Below, one piece after another: positions 49,065 to 57,464 of a DNA stretch of 64,000 nucleotides. The position numbers and the translations under genes were made by a program. A model generated the notes under the pieces. The model was not told the DNA's origin, searched no databases, and saw only the letters and a list, made by a program, of their open reading frames with translations. The stretch is from positions 6,262,001 to 6,326,000 of the forward strand of contig NZ_CP043661.1 of the NCBI RefSeq assembly GCF_014217565.1, in the 5' to 3' direction. Position 1 is the first letter of the stretch; every line of letters starts with the position of its first letter. The DNA is from Kribbella qitaiheensis (GTDB taxonomy: Bacteria > Actinomycetota > Actinomycetes > Propionibacteriales > Kribbellaceae).

Positions 49065-52000
49065 ATGAAGCGTCACCGCACGATGGTTGCCCTGCTGGCA
49101 GCCGCTGTCCTGATCCCTCTAGGTAGCCTCGCGGCCACTGCGTCGGCGCAGGCCGGCGGTAGTCCGCCCGGCCGGTATGTCGCCGGTCCCGACACGAAGA
49201 TCGACGTGATGGGGGAGTGGGCCCATCCCGACGACGACACCTCGATCATCGGGCCGTGTGGGGTGTGGCATCAGCAGTTCGGTACCAAGTGCGGCATCAT
49301 CATGGTCACCCGCGGCGAGGGTGGCGGGAACTCCGCTGGTCCCGAGTTGGGTCCGGACCTCGGGTTGCGGCGGGAGAACGAGGACCGGGTCGCGCACTAC
49401 CGGTCCGGCACCGTGGACATCTTCAACCTGGACCGGATCGACTTCTTCTACAACCAGAGCGCCCCGCTGACGAAGTACTTCTGGGACTCCGAGGAGACCC
49501 TGCGCCGCGTCACGCGCGTGATCCGGACGACGCAGCCGGAGATCTATATCGGGTTCACGCCGACGCTCGCGGCAGGGCACGGCAACCACCAGCAGGCGGG
49601 CAGACTGATCTGGGAAGGTGTGCTGGCGGCTGCTGATCCGACCAAGTTCCCGGAGCAGTTGCGTGGACCGGGTGCGCTGAGCACGTGGCAGGTGAAGAAG
49701 GTGTTCTCCGGTGGCAGCACTGCCGGGACCGGGGGAACGACTACGGCTGCCAACTGCGCGACGGGCTTTGTCCCGGCTGCCGGAAACCTGGACACTGTTG
49801 CCGGTGTCTGGACCGGCTACGACTCGCCATACAAGTGGCCGGCCGGCAACCTGCAGGCTCAACCGGCTGGTACGCCGAAGAGCTGGCAGCAGGTGGCCGA
49901 CGAAGGGCGATCGGCCTATCCGACGCAGAGTCGGGTGATGTACAAGGGAACTTCGGTGCCGGCTTGTTCGCGGTTCGGGATGACCCAGTCGTTCGTTCCG
50001 TTCCAGCCGAACGTGGCCGCGGACGGCACCGCCAACCCGACGGCGGGCATGGATGACGCGATCCTCTTCGGCGCGACCAAGCCGGACCCAGGTGGGTTAC
50101 CGAGGGGGACGCTGGAGTACCTGACCTTCTCGCGATTCCTCAACGTGGCGGGGGAGGCGTTCCAGGCGACACTTCACCTCAAGTCAGGCTCAGGCCGGCT
50201 GCGGCCAGGCGATGTTGCGCTGACCGTGCCCCAGGGCTGGACTGTCAGTGCGCCGCAGCAGGTCGGCTGGGTCTCGGATCGTGGTGAAACCAGGATCACG
50301 TTCACCGTCACCCCGAGCACGACCGCTCCGGTCAACGTGAACGCCCGGATCTCCGCGCTCTACACCAGCGGTTCGAAGACCGGTTACACCGACAACGTCG
50401 TACGGATCGTCTCTCCGACCGAGGGCAGGTTCCAGCGGTGGGGCAACTGGCAGGAGTACGACCAGTGGCTTGCCAAGACCGCTCCGCAGGCAACTCGGCT
50501 CGGCCGATCGGCCGCGATCCAGTCGATGGCCATCGGTAAGACCCTTGCAGTACCGGTAGTCGTGCACAACTGGTCCAACCAGCCGCAGAGCGGCACAGTA
50601 GGGCTCACACTGCCGCCGAACTTCACGGCGGACGCGGTCTCGAAGCCGTACCCGAGCCTGGCCGCAGGAGCTGAGACGACGGTGACCTTCCAGGTCACCA
50701 ACACCGACATCGCGTTGCCGGCAGCGCAGAACGTGTCGATTCCGATCACGACGACCTACAGTGCACCGGCCGGCACGGGCAACGAGACCCTGACGCTGTC
50801 TCTGGTTCCTGCTACCGCAATTGCGAAGGCATCTACCGCACCGGTCGTCGACGGCACAGCGTCACCTGGTGAGTACGCCGGCGCCACGCTCGACCTTGGC
50901 CGGATCTGGCAGGGTGCAGCCGGCTGCACCGGCGTTGACGACTGCGGAGTCTCAGCTACCGGAGAAGGCAGTACGGCGAAGGTCAACTGGTCCGACGACG
51001 CGCTGTACTTCTTCATCCATGTCCGCGACGACTACCAGTCCTATGCGGTCACGTCCGAAGAGTGTGTCGGGCACTGGCAGGCAGACTCGGTGGAGATCTT
51101 GCTCGACCCTCGCGGTAATGCCTCGGAGGTTCTGAAAGACACAGCGAACACCTTCAAGCTCGGCATCTTCCCGTTCACCAACGACCCGGCCAATCGCAAC
51201 GGCAACGGCGCGAACGGGCCTTGCTGGGAACGCGATGCCGACAACCACCAGGGCTACTCCACTGGACCGCTCGGCATCGGCAACGCGCCCGGCGTTCAGG
51301 TGGCGACGAACGCCGCCTGGGTTGGCAGCAACGAGACAACCACGCCGCACGCGTACGCCGGTGGTGGCTACGACCTCGAGGTCAAGATCCCGCTGGCTGA
51401 CCTGCCCGCGGCTGTCGACCCCGCCAAGTTGGGCCTCAACATCACGCCGTACGACAACGATGACACCTCGGCGGCGGGGACGACCACGCTGCGGCACATC
51501 GATATGAGCACCCGGCTCGGCTGGTCCGCGCTCGGTTCTGTCCAATCCGATCCGTACCGCTGGGGGCAGGCTGCTCTGACCGGGTACATCCCACCGGCCG
51601 GGCGGCCGACGACTCCGACCGCCCCGGACGTGTCCAACCCCAACCTGAACGGAGTTCTCTCTCCGCAGACGATCGCCCAGTCGGCGCGCAACGGCGTACC
51701 GATCTCGGGACGGGTGCCGGCGCCCGCGACGAACAAGCTGAAAGTGCAGAAGGCGAAGCTGTCCAGATCGTCCGTCGACCTTGACGTTTCGTCCAGCGGT
51801 TCGGGTACGGCTCACTTGTTCCTCTGGTCCGGACTCATCGGGGCCATCCCGGTCTACACCACCAGTTGTTCTCCCGCAGCTGATCCCGAACCGGACTACG
51901 GGTTGACTCCCTGCGCGGTCACAGACGGCGGCTACCCGTCCTGGTCGCCGGACATGAGCGGTCACGTCGTCAAACAGACGACCAGCGCGATCACCACGAA

Positions 52001-52130
52001 GACTCGGCAGCTCTCGATCCCGATCACCGCGGCCCAGCGAGACAGGTTGCGGGCAGACGGACGGCTGCTGCTCTCGTACGAAACCACAAAGGGTGAAGTC
52101 CAGGCCTTCGACCTGCGCTTGCGGCGGTAG
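49065..52130 (+). CDS. Large secreted PIG-L/LmbE-type deacetylase
   Basis: A 1021-residue secreted protein. A signal peptide ends near residue 30. Residues about 44-290 hold a PIG-L metal-dependent deacetylase: EWAHPDDDTS (His54, Asp56, Asp57), VTRGEGGGNSAG and AGHGNHQQAG (His172/His175). Next come beta domains with TLPPNFTADAVSKPYPSLAAG (NEW3-like) and, from about 585, a CBM9-like domain (APVVDGTASPGEYAGATLDLG, HVRDDYQSYAV). It may remove acetyl groups from N-acetylated glycans for the importer encoded upstream. Gene order and direction support a single operon. Confidence 0.9.
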   Translation: MKRHRTMVALLAAAVLIPLGSLAATASAQAGGSPPGRYVAGPDTKIDVMGEWAHPDDDTSIIGPCGVWHQQFGTKCGIIMVTRGEGGGNSAGPELGPDLGLRRENEDRVAHYRSGTVDIFNLDRIDFFYNQSAPLTKYFWDSEETLRRVTRVIRTTQPEIYIGFTPTLAAGHGNHQQAGRLIWEGVLAAADPTKFPEQLRGPGALSTWQVKKVFSGGSTAGTGGTTTAANCATGFVPAAGNLDTVAGVWTGYDSPYKWPAGNLQAQPAGTPKSWQQVADEGRSAYPTQSRVMYKGTSVPACSRFGMTQSFVPFQPNVAADGTANPTAGMDDAILFGATKPDPGGLPRGTLEYLTFSRFLNVAGEAFQATLHLKSGSGRLRPGDVALTVPQGWTVSAPQQVGWVSDRGETRITFTVTPSTTAPVNVNARISALYTSGSKTGYTDNVVRIVSPTEGRFQRWGNWQEYDQWLAKTAPQATRLGRSAAIQSMAIGKTLAVPVVVHNWSNQPQSGTVGLTLPPNFTADAVSKPYPSLAAGAETTVTFQVTNTDIALPAAQNVSIPITTTYSAPAGTGNETLTLSLVPATAIAKASTAPVVDGTASPGEYAGATLDLGRIWQGAAGCTGVDDCGVSATGEGSTAKVNWSDDALYFFIHVRDDYQSYAVTSEECVGHWQADSVEILLDPRGNASEVLKDTANTFKLGIFPFTNDPANRNGNGANGPCWERDADNHQGYSTGPLGIGNAPGVQVATNAAWVGSNETTTPHAYAGGGYDLEVKIPLADLPAAVDPAKLGLNITPYDNDDTSAAGTTTLRHIDMSTRLGWSALGSVQSDPYRWGQAALTGYIPPAGRPTTPTAPDVSNPNLNGVLSPQTIAQSARNGVPISGRVPAPATNKLKVQKAKLSRSSVDLDVSSSGSGTAHLFLWSGLIGAIPVYTTSCSPAADPEPDYGLTPCAVTDGGYPSWSPDMSGHVVKQTTSAITTKTRQLSIPITAAQRDRLRADGRLLLSYETTKGEVQAFDLRLRR

Positions 52131-52139
52131 CCGAAGCTT

Positions 52140-52173
52140 GGCCGGTCCCCGCCCCGATGGGCGGGGACCGGCC
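52140..52173 (+). terminator. Strong hairpin terminator after the deacetylase gene
   Basis: A perfect 15-base-pair stem, GGCCGGTCCCCGCCC at 52140-52154 and its complement at 52159-52173, with a CGAT loop, begins ten bases after the stop at 52130. No T tract follows, which is common in GC-rich actinobacteria. Confidence 0.8.
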
Positions 52174-52370
52174 GGCAAGCCCGTCCTGGTGTCCGCACCT
52201 CGAGCTGTTCAGCTGAAGAGCCCCGATGACGTCCTGACCCGGGTAGCCCAGGCACGCGCCAGATCCACTGTGGATACAGCCTTCCTCACACCACAGCCTC
52301 CTCTCACGTTCCATTGCCGAGGGTGCGCGCGACATCAGCCGTATCCGATTCGAGGCGAAGAGGAGACACC

Positions 52371-52817
52371 ATGTCGGTAGAGGGAAACAAAGAGATCGTT
52401 GGTCGCTGGTTCACCGAGTTCTGGGGCAAGGAGTTCGCCCCCTCCGTCATCGACGAGCTCGCCGCACCCGATATCCGTTTCGAGTACTCGCTTCACGCAC
52501 CGCTTCGGGGACGCGCCGCAGTACGAGAGTTCGCCACCAAGTTCCGGGCCGCGTTCCCAGATCTTGGTTTCGAAGGGACGGCCGACTTGATTGCCGAGGG
52601 CGACTATGTCGTCGGTCAGTGGATCGGCGGTGGTACGCATACCGGCGACGCGTTCGACGACATGCCACTCGGTGGTCTGCCGACCGCCGACACCGGTAAG
52701 TCGATGCGTTTCACCGGCACCTCGATCTTGAAGGTGGAAGGCGGTCTGATCACCGAAGAGCTCGGCCTCGACGACGGGATTACCGTCCTCAGGCAACTGG
52801 GCCTCATTACCGGCTGA
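52371..52817 (+). CDS. SnoaL/NTF2-like protein
   Basis: A 148-residue alpha+beta-barrel protein: EIVGRWFTEFWGKEFAPSVIDELAAPDIRF, LRGRAAVREFATKFRAAFPDL, LIAEGDYVVGQWIGGGTHTGD and MRFTGTSILKVEGGLITEELGLDD. This is the SnoaL-like ester-cyclase pattern, used by polyketide cyclases and many proteins of unknown role. GAGGAGA precedes the ATG at 52371. It is a single gene with no clear partner. Confidence 0.85.
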   Translation: MSVEGNKEIVGRWFTEFWGKEFAPSVIDELAAPDIRFEYSLHAPLRGRAAVREFATKFRAAFPDLGFEGTADLIAEGDYVVGQWIGGGTHTGDAFDDMPLGGLPTADTGKSMRFTGTSILKVEGGLITEELGLDDGITVLRQLGLITG

Positions 52818-53216
52818 CACGCGGCCACGGTCGGCGCAGCGGCTAGGCGAACGACCCTTCTTCGGCGGCCGGCAACGGCGCAACGAAGACGATGCCGGCC
52901 GACGGGAAGTTCGTAGTACTGCCAGGCGACGGCTTCCACAGTGACGGCAGTTTCGATCGAGGATGACGTGCGACGGTGCGGGAGCCTGCTCCCCACCGCT
53001 CCTCTTCCGGCACGTGCCGAGCTGCAGACGGCCCGGGAGTGACCAGTTCGGCTGTCGGTAGGGAGACGACGCAGGGGGAGATCTGAGATCGAGGCCGACC
53101 AGACCACCGATGTGGCAGTAACTTTCCATTCCTTACTGTGAGTTGTATATCTCTAACGCTCCGTGGGGTATAAGGGTTGTGAATGGGTCGAACCGCCCCT
53201 AGACCTAGGAGGAGTA
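52818..53216. other. Intergenic stretch before the Cys-rich triad
   Basis: No gene is supported in this 399-base stretch. The right end (about 53140-53216) is AT-richer than its surroundings and contains TTGTATATCTC and GGGGTATAAGG, which could be promoter elements for the triad, followed by the strong ribosome site AGGAGGAG just before 53217. The rest shows only chance frames. Confidence 0.45.
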
Positions 53217-53630
53217 ATGGCTGGATTGAACGGCGAAGTCTCGTGGTTCTGTTGTGGAAATTCGTGGGGCCCGTGCGGCACCGCTGGACACGGTGCCTGC
53301 GGGACTTGCAACTCTGGCAGCTTCCAGCACGCCTGGCCGAACACTTCGGACGGCTGCTACGCGATCACCCACCCCGACACCTGCGGGATCTCGGGGATGT
53401 CGCGGCGGACCTGCGGTTACCGGCACTCGACGACGAACCTGTGCAACGGGGCCAGGGTTGTCACCTCCATCGCCGACTGCGGTCCGCAAACTGACCTGTT
53501 CTGCGGCGAGCGGGCTTGCTGCGGGGGGACCTGCGCCTCGAACCGCATCATCGACCTGACCCCGGCAGCGTTCAGCTCGATCGCGAGTCTGAACGCCGGC
53601 CTGATCCCGTGCTCGGTCAACGCAGGCTGA
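53217..53630 (+). CDS. Cysteine-rich double-psi beta-barrel-like protein
   Basis: A 137-residue protein with 15 cysteines (11%). The cysteine-rich N-terminus (SWFCCGNSWGPCGTAGHGACGTC) leads into a pattern like RlpA/barwin/expansin double-psi barrels: VVTSIADCGP, then NRIIDLTPAAFSSIASLNAG near the end, as in RlpA. So many cysteines suggest disulfides and an extracytoplasmic home, yet no signal peptide is seen. GGAGGA precedes the ATG. It is followed 13 bases later by a Tat-signal protein and then a MauE-like gene. Confidence 0.8.
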   Translation: MAGLNGEVSWFCCGNSWGPCGTAGHGACGTCNSGSFQHAWPNTSDGCYAITHPDTCGISGMSRRTCGYRHSTTNLCNGARVVTSIADCGPQTDLFCGERACCGGTCASNRIIDLTPAAFSSIASLNAGLIPCSVNAG

Positions 53631-53643
53631 GGGAGACAGACCA

Positions 53644-54249
53644 ATGACGAACACCTTGGATCGCCGGACCCTGCTCACAGCCGCCGCGCTGGGCACTACC
53701 GCGTCCCTCGTCGGCGCGACCGCGATGGGGTCGCTCGCACCCGAGACCGCCTTCGCGGCCCGCTCGCAAAGTCCCGAGCCCGGCGCACCCGACCCGAACT
53801 TCGCAGAGGGCCGGGTCACGGCCAGGGACGGGAGCTTGATCCTGGTCTCCGGCTCCGACGGCAGGTTGCACCGGATCCGTCTCACGGGTGGTACGAGCAT
53901 CTGGAAGCTCAGGCCGACCACCCTGGACCAGGTCAAGGTCGGCGACGGCCTCTACGCCCGCGGCGTGCTGATGCCCGACGGTACCCTGGCCGCCGAGTCG
54001 GTCTGGGTGAACATCGTGAACCTGAAGGTTCACGTCACCGCGATCGGCCGGAATGTGCTGCACCTGGACCACAACGGCCAAAAGATCGTCGGCCACGTCG
54101 TACCAGGCACAAGTGCCGCCGTGTACAACGGCACGGCCGCGGTGTCCGACCTGTCGATGCTCAAGGTTGGCAAGCATGCGCAGGTGATCGGTGCATGGCG
54201 GCCGGACACCAACGAGATCGATGTCGCCACCATCTACGCAGCGGCCTAG
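53644..54249 (+). CDS. Tat-exported protein with OB-like (DUF5666-type) repeats
   Basis: A 201-residue protein with a Tat signal (LDRRTLLTAAALGTTASLVG; cleavage likely after AFA near residue 38). The mature part has beta-rich repeats: GRVTARDGSLILVSGSDGRLH, LDQVKVGDGLYARGVLMPDG, and VTAIGRNVLHLDHNGQKIVGHVV, LSMLKVGKHAQVIGAW, similar to DUF5666-type proteins. It has no cysteine-rich part. Its position between the Cys-rich and MauE-like genes suggests it helps export or anchor the first. Confidence 0.8.
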   Translation: MTNTLDRRTLLTAAALGTTASLVGATAMGSLAPETAFAARSQSPEPGAPDPNFAEGRVTARDGSLILVSGSDGRLHRIRLTGGTSIWKLRPTTLDQVKVGDGLYARGVLMPDGTLAAESVWVNIVNLKVHVTAIGRNVLHLDHNGQKIVGHVVPGTSAAVYNGTAAVSDLSMLKVGKHAQVIGAWRPDTNEIDVATIYAAA

Positions 54250-54261
54250 GGAGGTCCGCTC

Positions 54262-55101
54262 ATGGTTGAAGAGGTTGCGGGCCTGCAGGCGTTGGTGATC
54301 GGCGCGCTGCTGGTGTGGTCGTCCTACGGGAAGCTTGTGGGATCTCTGGTCGGTGCCAGAGCCCGCCGCACAGCCTTGTCGTCTCTGGTCGGCGAGAAGC
54401 GGGCGGAGCCTGCCTTCCGCGCTGTGGGTGGCTTGGAGCTGGTCATCGGCACGGCCTTGCTAGTGCCGCCGTTATGGACCGTGGATGCCCTCGCGGCCGC
54501 TGCGCTGGCCGTGGGCTTCCTTGCCTACCTCGGTTATGCGCGAGTGGTTGCTCCAGAATCGTCTTGCGGTTGCGCCGGCTCTGCAACTACTCCGGTCTCG
54601 TGGCGGTCCTTCGCCAGGGCCGGGCTGCTCCTGCTTGTGGCGGTCCTGGCCCTGACGGCCGACACAGGCTGGTGGTCAACGCCGAGTCCTTCCGCGGTGG
54701 TAGTAGCGCTCGGTGTCGCCATGCTGTTCGTCACCTTCTCGTCCGAGCTCGACCGGCACTGGCTGATGCCGCTCCGCCGGCTCAAGGTCCGGCTGACACA
54801 CCCGCTGGCCGGTACGGCCTCGTACGAGGTGCCGCTGGCATCTACGCAGCAGCAACTGTTGCGTAGCGGCGCGTACCGGGCGGTGAACGGACTCCTGCGG
54901 TCCGACATCCGCGACCACTGGGACGAGGGGGATTGGCGGTTCCTCAGCTACACAGCCTCATACGAGGATCGTCCGGCGACGGCGGTCTTCGCGGTGCCGC
55001 GGCTGAGGTACGAGCCGGACGAGATCCGGGTGGCGATCGTCGACGAGGAGAAGGGGGAGACCCTCTACCGACTGTCGCTGCTGCCTGTCGTGGCGAGCTG
55101 A
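54262..55101 (+). CDS. MauE/DoxX-like membrane protein with C-terminal soluble domain
   Basis: A 279-residue protein. About 150 residues form a four-to-five-helix MauE/DoxX-type bundle: QALVIGALLVWSSYGKLVGSL, AVGGLELVIGTALLVPPLW, then SSCGCAG with paired cysteines at a membrane face, as in MauE proteins linked to disulfide formation in methylamine dehydrogenase maturation. The last 110 residues are soluble. Third gene of the triad, 12 bases after the previous stop. It may oxidise the cysteines of the first protein. Confidence 0.82.
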   Translation: MVEEVAGLQALVIGALLVWSSYGKLVGSLVGARARRTALSSLVGEKRAEPAFRAVGGLELVIGTALLVPPLWTVDALAAAALAVGFLAYLGYARVVAPESSCGCAGSATTPVSWRSFARAGLLLLVAVLALTADTGWWSTPSPSAVVVALGVAMLFVTFSSELDRHWLMPLRRLKVRLTHPLAGTASYEVPLASTQQQLLRSGAYRAVNGLLRSDIRDHWDEGDWRFLSYTASYEDRPATAVFAVPRLRYEPDEIRVAIVDEEKGETLYRLSLLPVVAS

Positions 55102-55287
55102 CGGTCCCGGCTTGGCGGGTCAGGAGACCGGCCCGTCAAGTCAGCTCGAAGCGAAGGTGTCGACCCGCAGATGACGCCGAGACCGACCGCTGCCATAAAC
55201 GGGCCAAGGGCAACCAATGCCTTCTGGCGCTCATCGGCCGGCGATCATGCAGCTGAGACAGAGCCGGCCGTGTGTTGATCATCTGAG

Positions 55288-55764
55288 ATGAATGAAATGG
55301 TGCGCAGTCTCTTCGCTTACGGCCATTCGTACGTCGACGGTGACGGAGCTTCGGCGCCGTCGCAATGCTTCGCCGCCATGGCTCCTCGAGCCTTGGCGGT
55401 CGCTGTCGGGCAGCCGTATCTCTTGGACTATTCGCAGCGTTCCCCTCACAACAAGGGATCCGACGCTCTCGTTGACAGCTACAACGATCAGCTTCGCCGA
55501 GTTGCAGACCGGTATTCGCAAGTGGTTCTTACGGCACCGGTCTACTGGGACCCCACGACGATGATCGCCGACGACACGGTCCACCCAAACGATCTCGGCC
55601 ATCGTGAACTAGTGCCGCCGTCTGCCGGGTGGCTGCGGGATCTGCCGTCAGCTGACCGCATTGCACTCTTCGGGGCTCGGTCGTCATCACGTCTGAACAC
55701 CCGACCCACTGCTTTGTGCAAGCAGGGCCAAGCTGCCACGTCGTACGATCGCGAGGCCACGTAA
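55288..55764 (+). pseudogene. SGNH/GDSL-type hydrolase with large internal deletion
   Basis: The start MVRSLFAYGHSYVDGDGASAPSQ resembles SGNH block I (GHSYV), and VVLTAPVYWDPTTMIADDTVHPNDLGH resembles the last block (DxxHPNxxGH), but only about 90 residues separate them and blocks II and III are absent. The frame then continues into unrelated sequence. So most of the core appears deleted. An inactive protein is likely. Confidence 0.6.
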
Positions 55765-55887
55765 GGCAGGTAATGGTGGGTCTCCCGCACATACGCTCGG
55801 GCCAATCTGTGGATCGCGCGCCTCTGGCGTCGAAAGAGCTGACCGGGAATCCTCGGGACACCACTCGATCCGGCTAGTGAGGTCCGC

Positions 55888-57405
55888 ATGCGCAAACGAG
55901 TCTGTGTCGCGTTGACTGTCCTGGGTTTCCTCATCTTGGCAGCGGTTGGCCGGGCGCCTGCGGCTGCGGCTGCATCGATTACAGAGGTAACAGGTTTCGG
56001 AACGAATCCTGGCAACCTGCGGATGTTTCGCTACCTGCCACCAGGCATCGGATCCGGTCGGCCACTGGTTGTGGCCCTGCATGGTTGCACGCAGTCGGCC
56101 CAGGCTTACGACGATGAACCTGGTTGGGTGGAGTTGGCGCAACGGTGGGGCTTCGCGCTGCTGTTGCCGCAGCAGCAGTCCGCGAACAATTCGAGTTCGT
56201 GTTTCAACTGGTTCCAGACCTCCGATACGGCTCGTGGGGCTGGAGAGCCGTTGTCGATCAAGCAGATGGTCGACCGGATGGTCGCCGATCAGAGTTCGGA
56301 CACCTCGCGGATCTTCGTGACGGGGCTTTCCGCTGGGGGCGCGATGACCGCGGTCATGCTGGCGACCTACCCGGAACTGTTCGCCGGTGGTGCGGTCGTC
56401 GCTGGTCTCCCGTATCGGTGCGCTTCGACGCTGGTCGAGGCGTTCTCTTGCCAGTCGCCCGGTGTGAATCTCACCCCGTCCCAGTGGGGCGCCAAAGTCC
56501 GGGCCGCGTCAGCTTATAGCGGTCTGCGGCCGAAGGTGTCGATCTGGCATGGCGCCAGTGACTCGACAGTTGCCTATAGCAACCTCAATGAACTGATGGA
56601 ACAGTGGACCGATGTTGCCGGCGCTGACCAGACAGTGGATCTGTCGGACACTGTAAACGGCTATCCGCACAACGTGTACCGCACGCCGGACGGCCGCGAC
56701 GCTGTCGAGACCTACTCGATCACCGGAATGAGTCACGGTCAACCGGTCTACCCAGGCACCGGCAGTCAGAACTGCGGTACTGCGGCGCCCTACATTCTGT
56801 CGATCGGGATCTGCGCAGCGGGGGAGATAGGCCGCTTCTGGGGTTTGGACAACGCAGGCACGCCTCCTCCACCTTCCACAACGTTCGCAGGTGTCGAGTC
56901 TGAGGACGGTTACGTCAAGGCCGCGGCTGACGGCTCCGGTGCGACTGTGGGCACTTCGGCCGACCTCGCTATCGGCAGAGGTGTTGACGGCAAAGAGAAT
57001 CGCGCCCTGCTGTCCTTCGATACCGGTGCGATACCGGACGGCGCTTCCATCACCCGAGCCTGGCTCACCGTTAGGTACGCAGGTGGGTCCGGTAATCCAT
57101 GGGCCGATCCAACCGGTAATCGGTTGGTGGTCGATGTCAAGACTGGCTGTTTCGACGAATGCGCAACGGATGCAGGCGATTGGTCCAGCGCATCGACAGC
57201 CGCGGCCAGCGCAGCTATTGCTGCGTTCAGCATGGGGTCGGTCTCGTCCACAGATTTCTCCCCGACCGGTGTTGCCGCGATCAACCGGTCCGGTCGCACT
57301 CAGCTCCGAGTCCGCTTCGAGCGGAATCCCGGTAGTACGGCGTACAGGTTCCTGAGATCGGGGCCCGAGATTACTTTGTCTGTGACCTATGCGGCGGCTC
57401 GGTAG
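55888..57405 (+). CDS. Secreted PHB-depolymerase-type esterase with DNRLRE-like domain
   Basis: A 505-residue secreted esterase. Signal peptide to about residue 29. The catalytic domain has VVALHGCTQSAQ (oxyanion hole), nucleophile Ser148 in VTGLSAGGAM, Asp225 in HGASDSTVAY and His283 in GMSHGQPV. After a proline linker near 323 a C-terminal domain of about 170 residues follows (GVESEDGYVKAAADGSG, NRALLSFDTGAIPDGASI), like surface beta domains of the DNRLRE type. It hydrolyses polyesters or feruloyl/acetyl esters of plant material. Confidence 0.9.
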   Translation: MRKRVCVALTVLGFLILAAVGRAPAAAAASITEVTGFGTNPGNLRMFRYLPPGIGSGRPLVVALHGCTQSAQAYDDEPGWVELAQRWGFALLLPQQQSANNSSSCFNWFQTSDTARGAGEPLSIKQMVDRMVADQSSDTSRIFVTGLSAGGAMTAVMLATYPELFAGGAVVAGLPYRCASTLVEAFSCQSPGVNLTPSQWGAKVRAASAYSGLRPKVSIWHGASDSTVAYSNLNELMEQWTDVAGADQTVDLSDTVNGYPHNVYRTPDGRDAVETYSITGMSHGQPVYPGTGSQNCGTAAPYILSIGICAAGEIGRFWGLDNAGTPPPPSTTFAGVESEDGYVKAAADGSGATVGTSADLAIGRGVDGKENRALLSFDTGAIPDGASITRAWLTVRYAGGSGNPWADPTGNRLVVDVKTGCFDECATDAGDWSSASTAAASAAIAAFSMGSVSSTDFSPTGVAAINRSGRTQLRVRFERNPGSTAYRFLRSGPEITLSVTYAAAR

Positions 57406-57464
57406 TTAGAAACCACTCCTCACCAGATTGATCAACACCAACAAATATATGGAGGGCTGGTCCG

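Noticed and set aside
48108..49076. A 322-codon minus frame opposite the second permease
   Set aside because: Glu/Gln/His/Arg-rich, no motifs, and fully antisense to a well-supported membrane gene.
50952..52178. A 408-codon minus frame antisense to the deacetylase
   Set aside because: No recognisable domain and Arg/Gly/Val-rich; explained by high-GC codon usage of the plus-strand gene.
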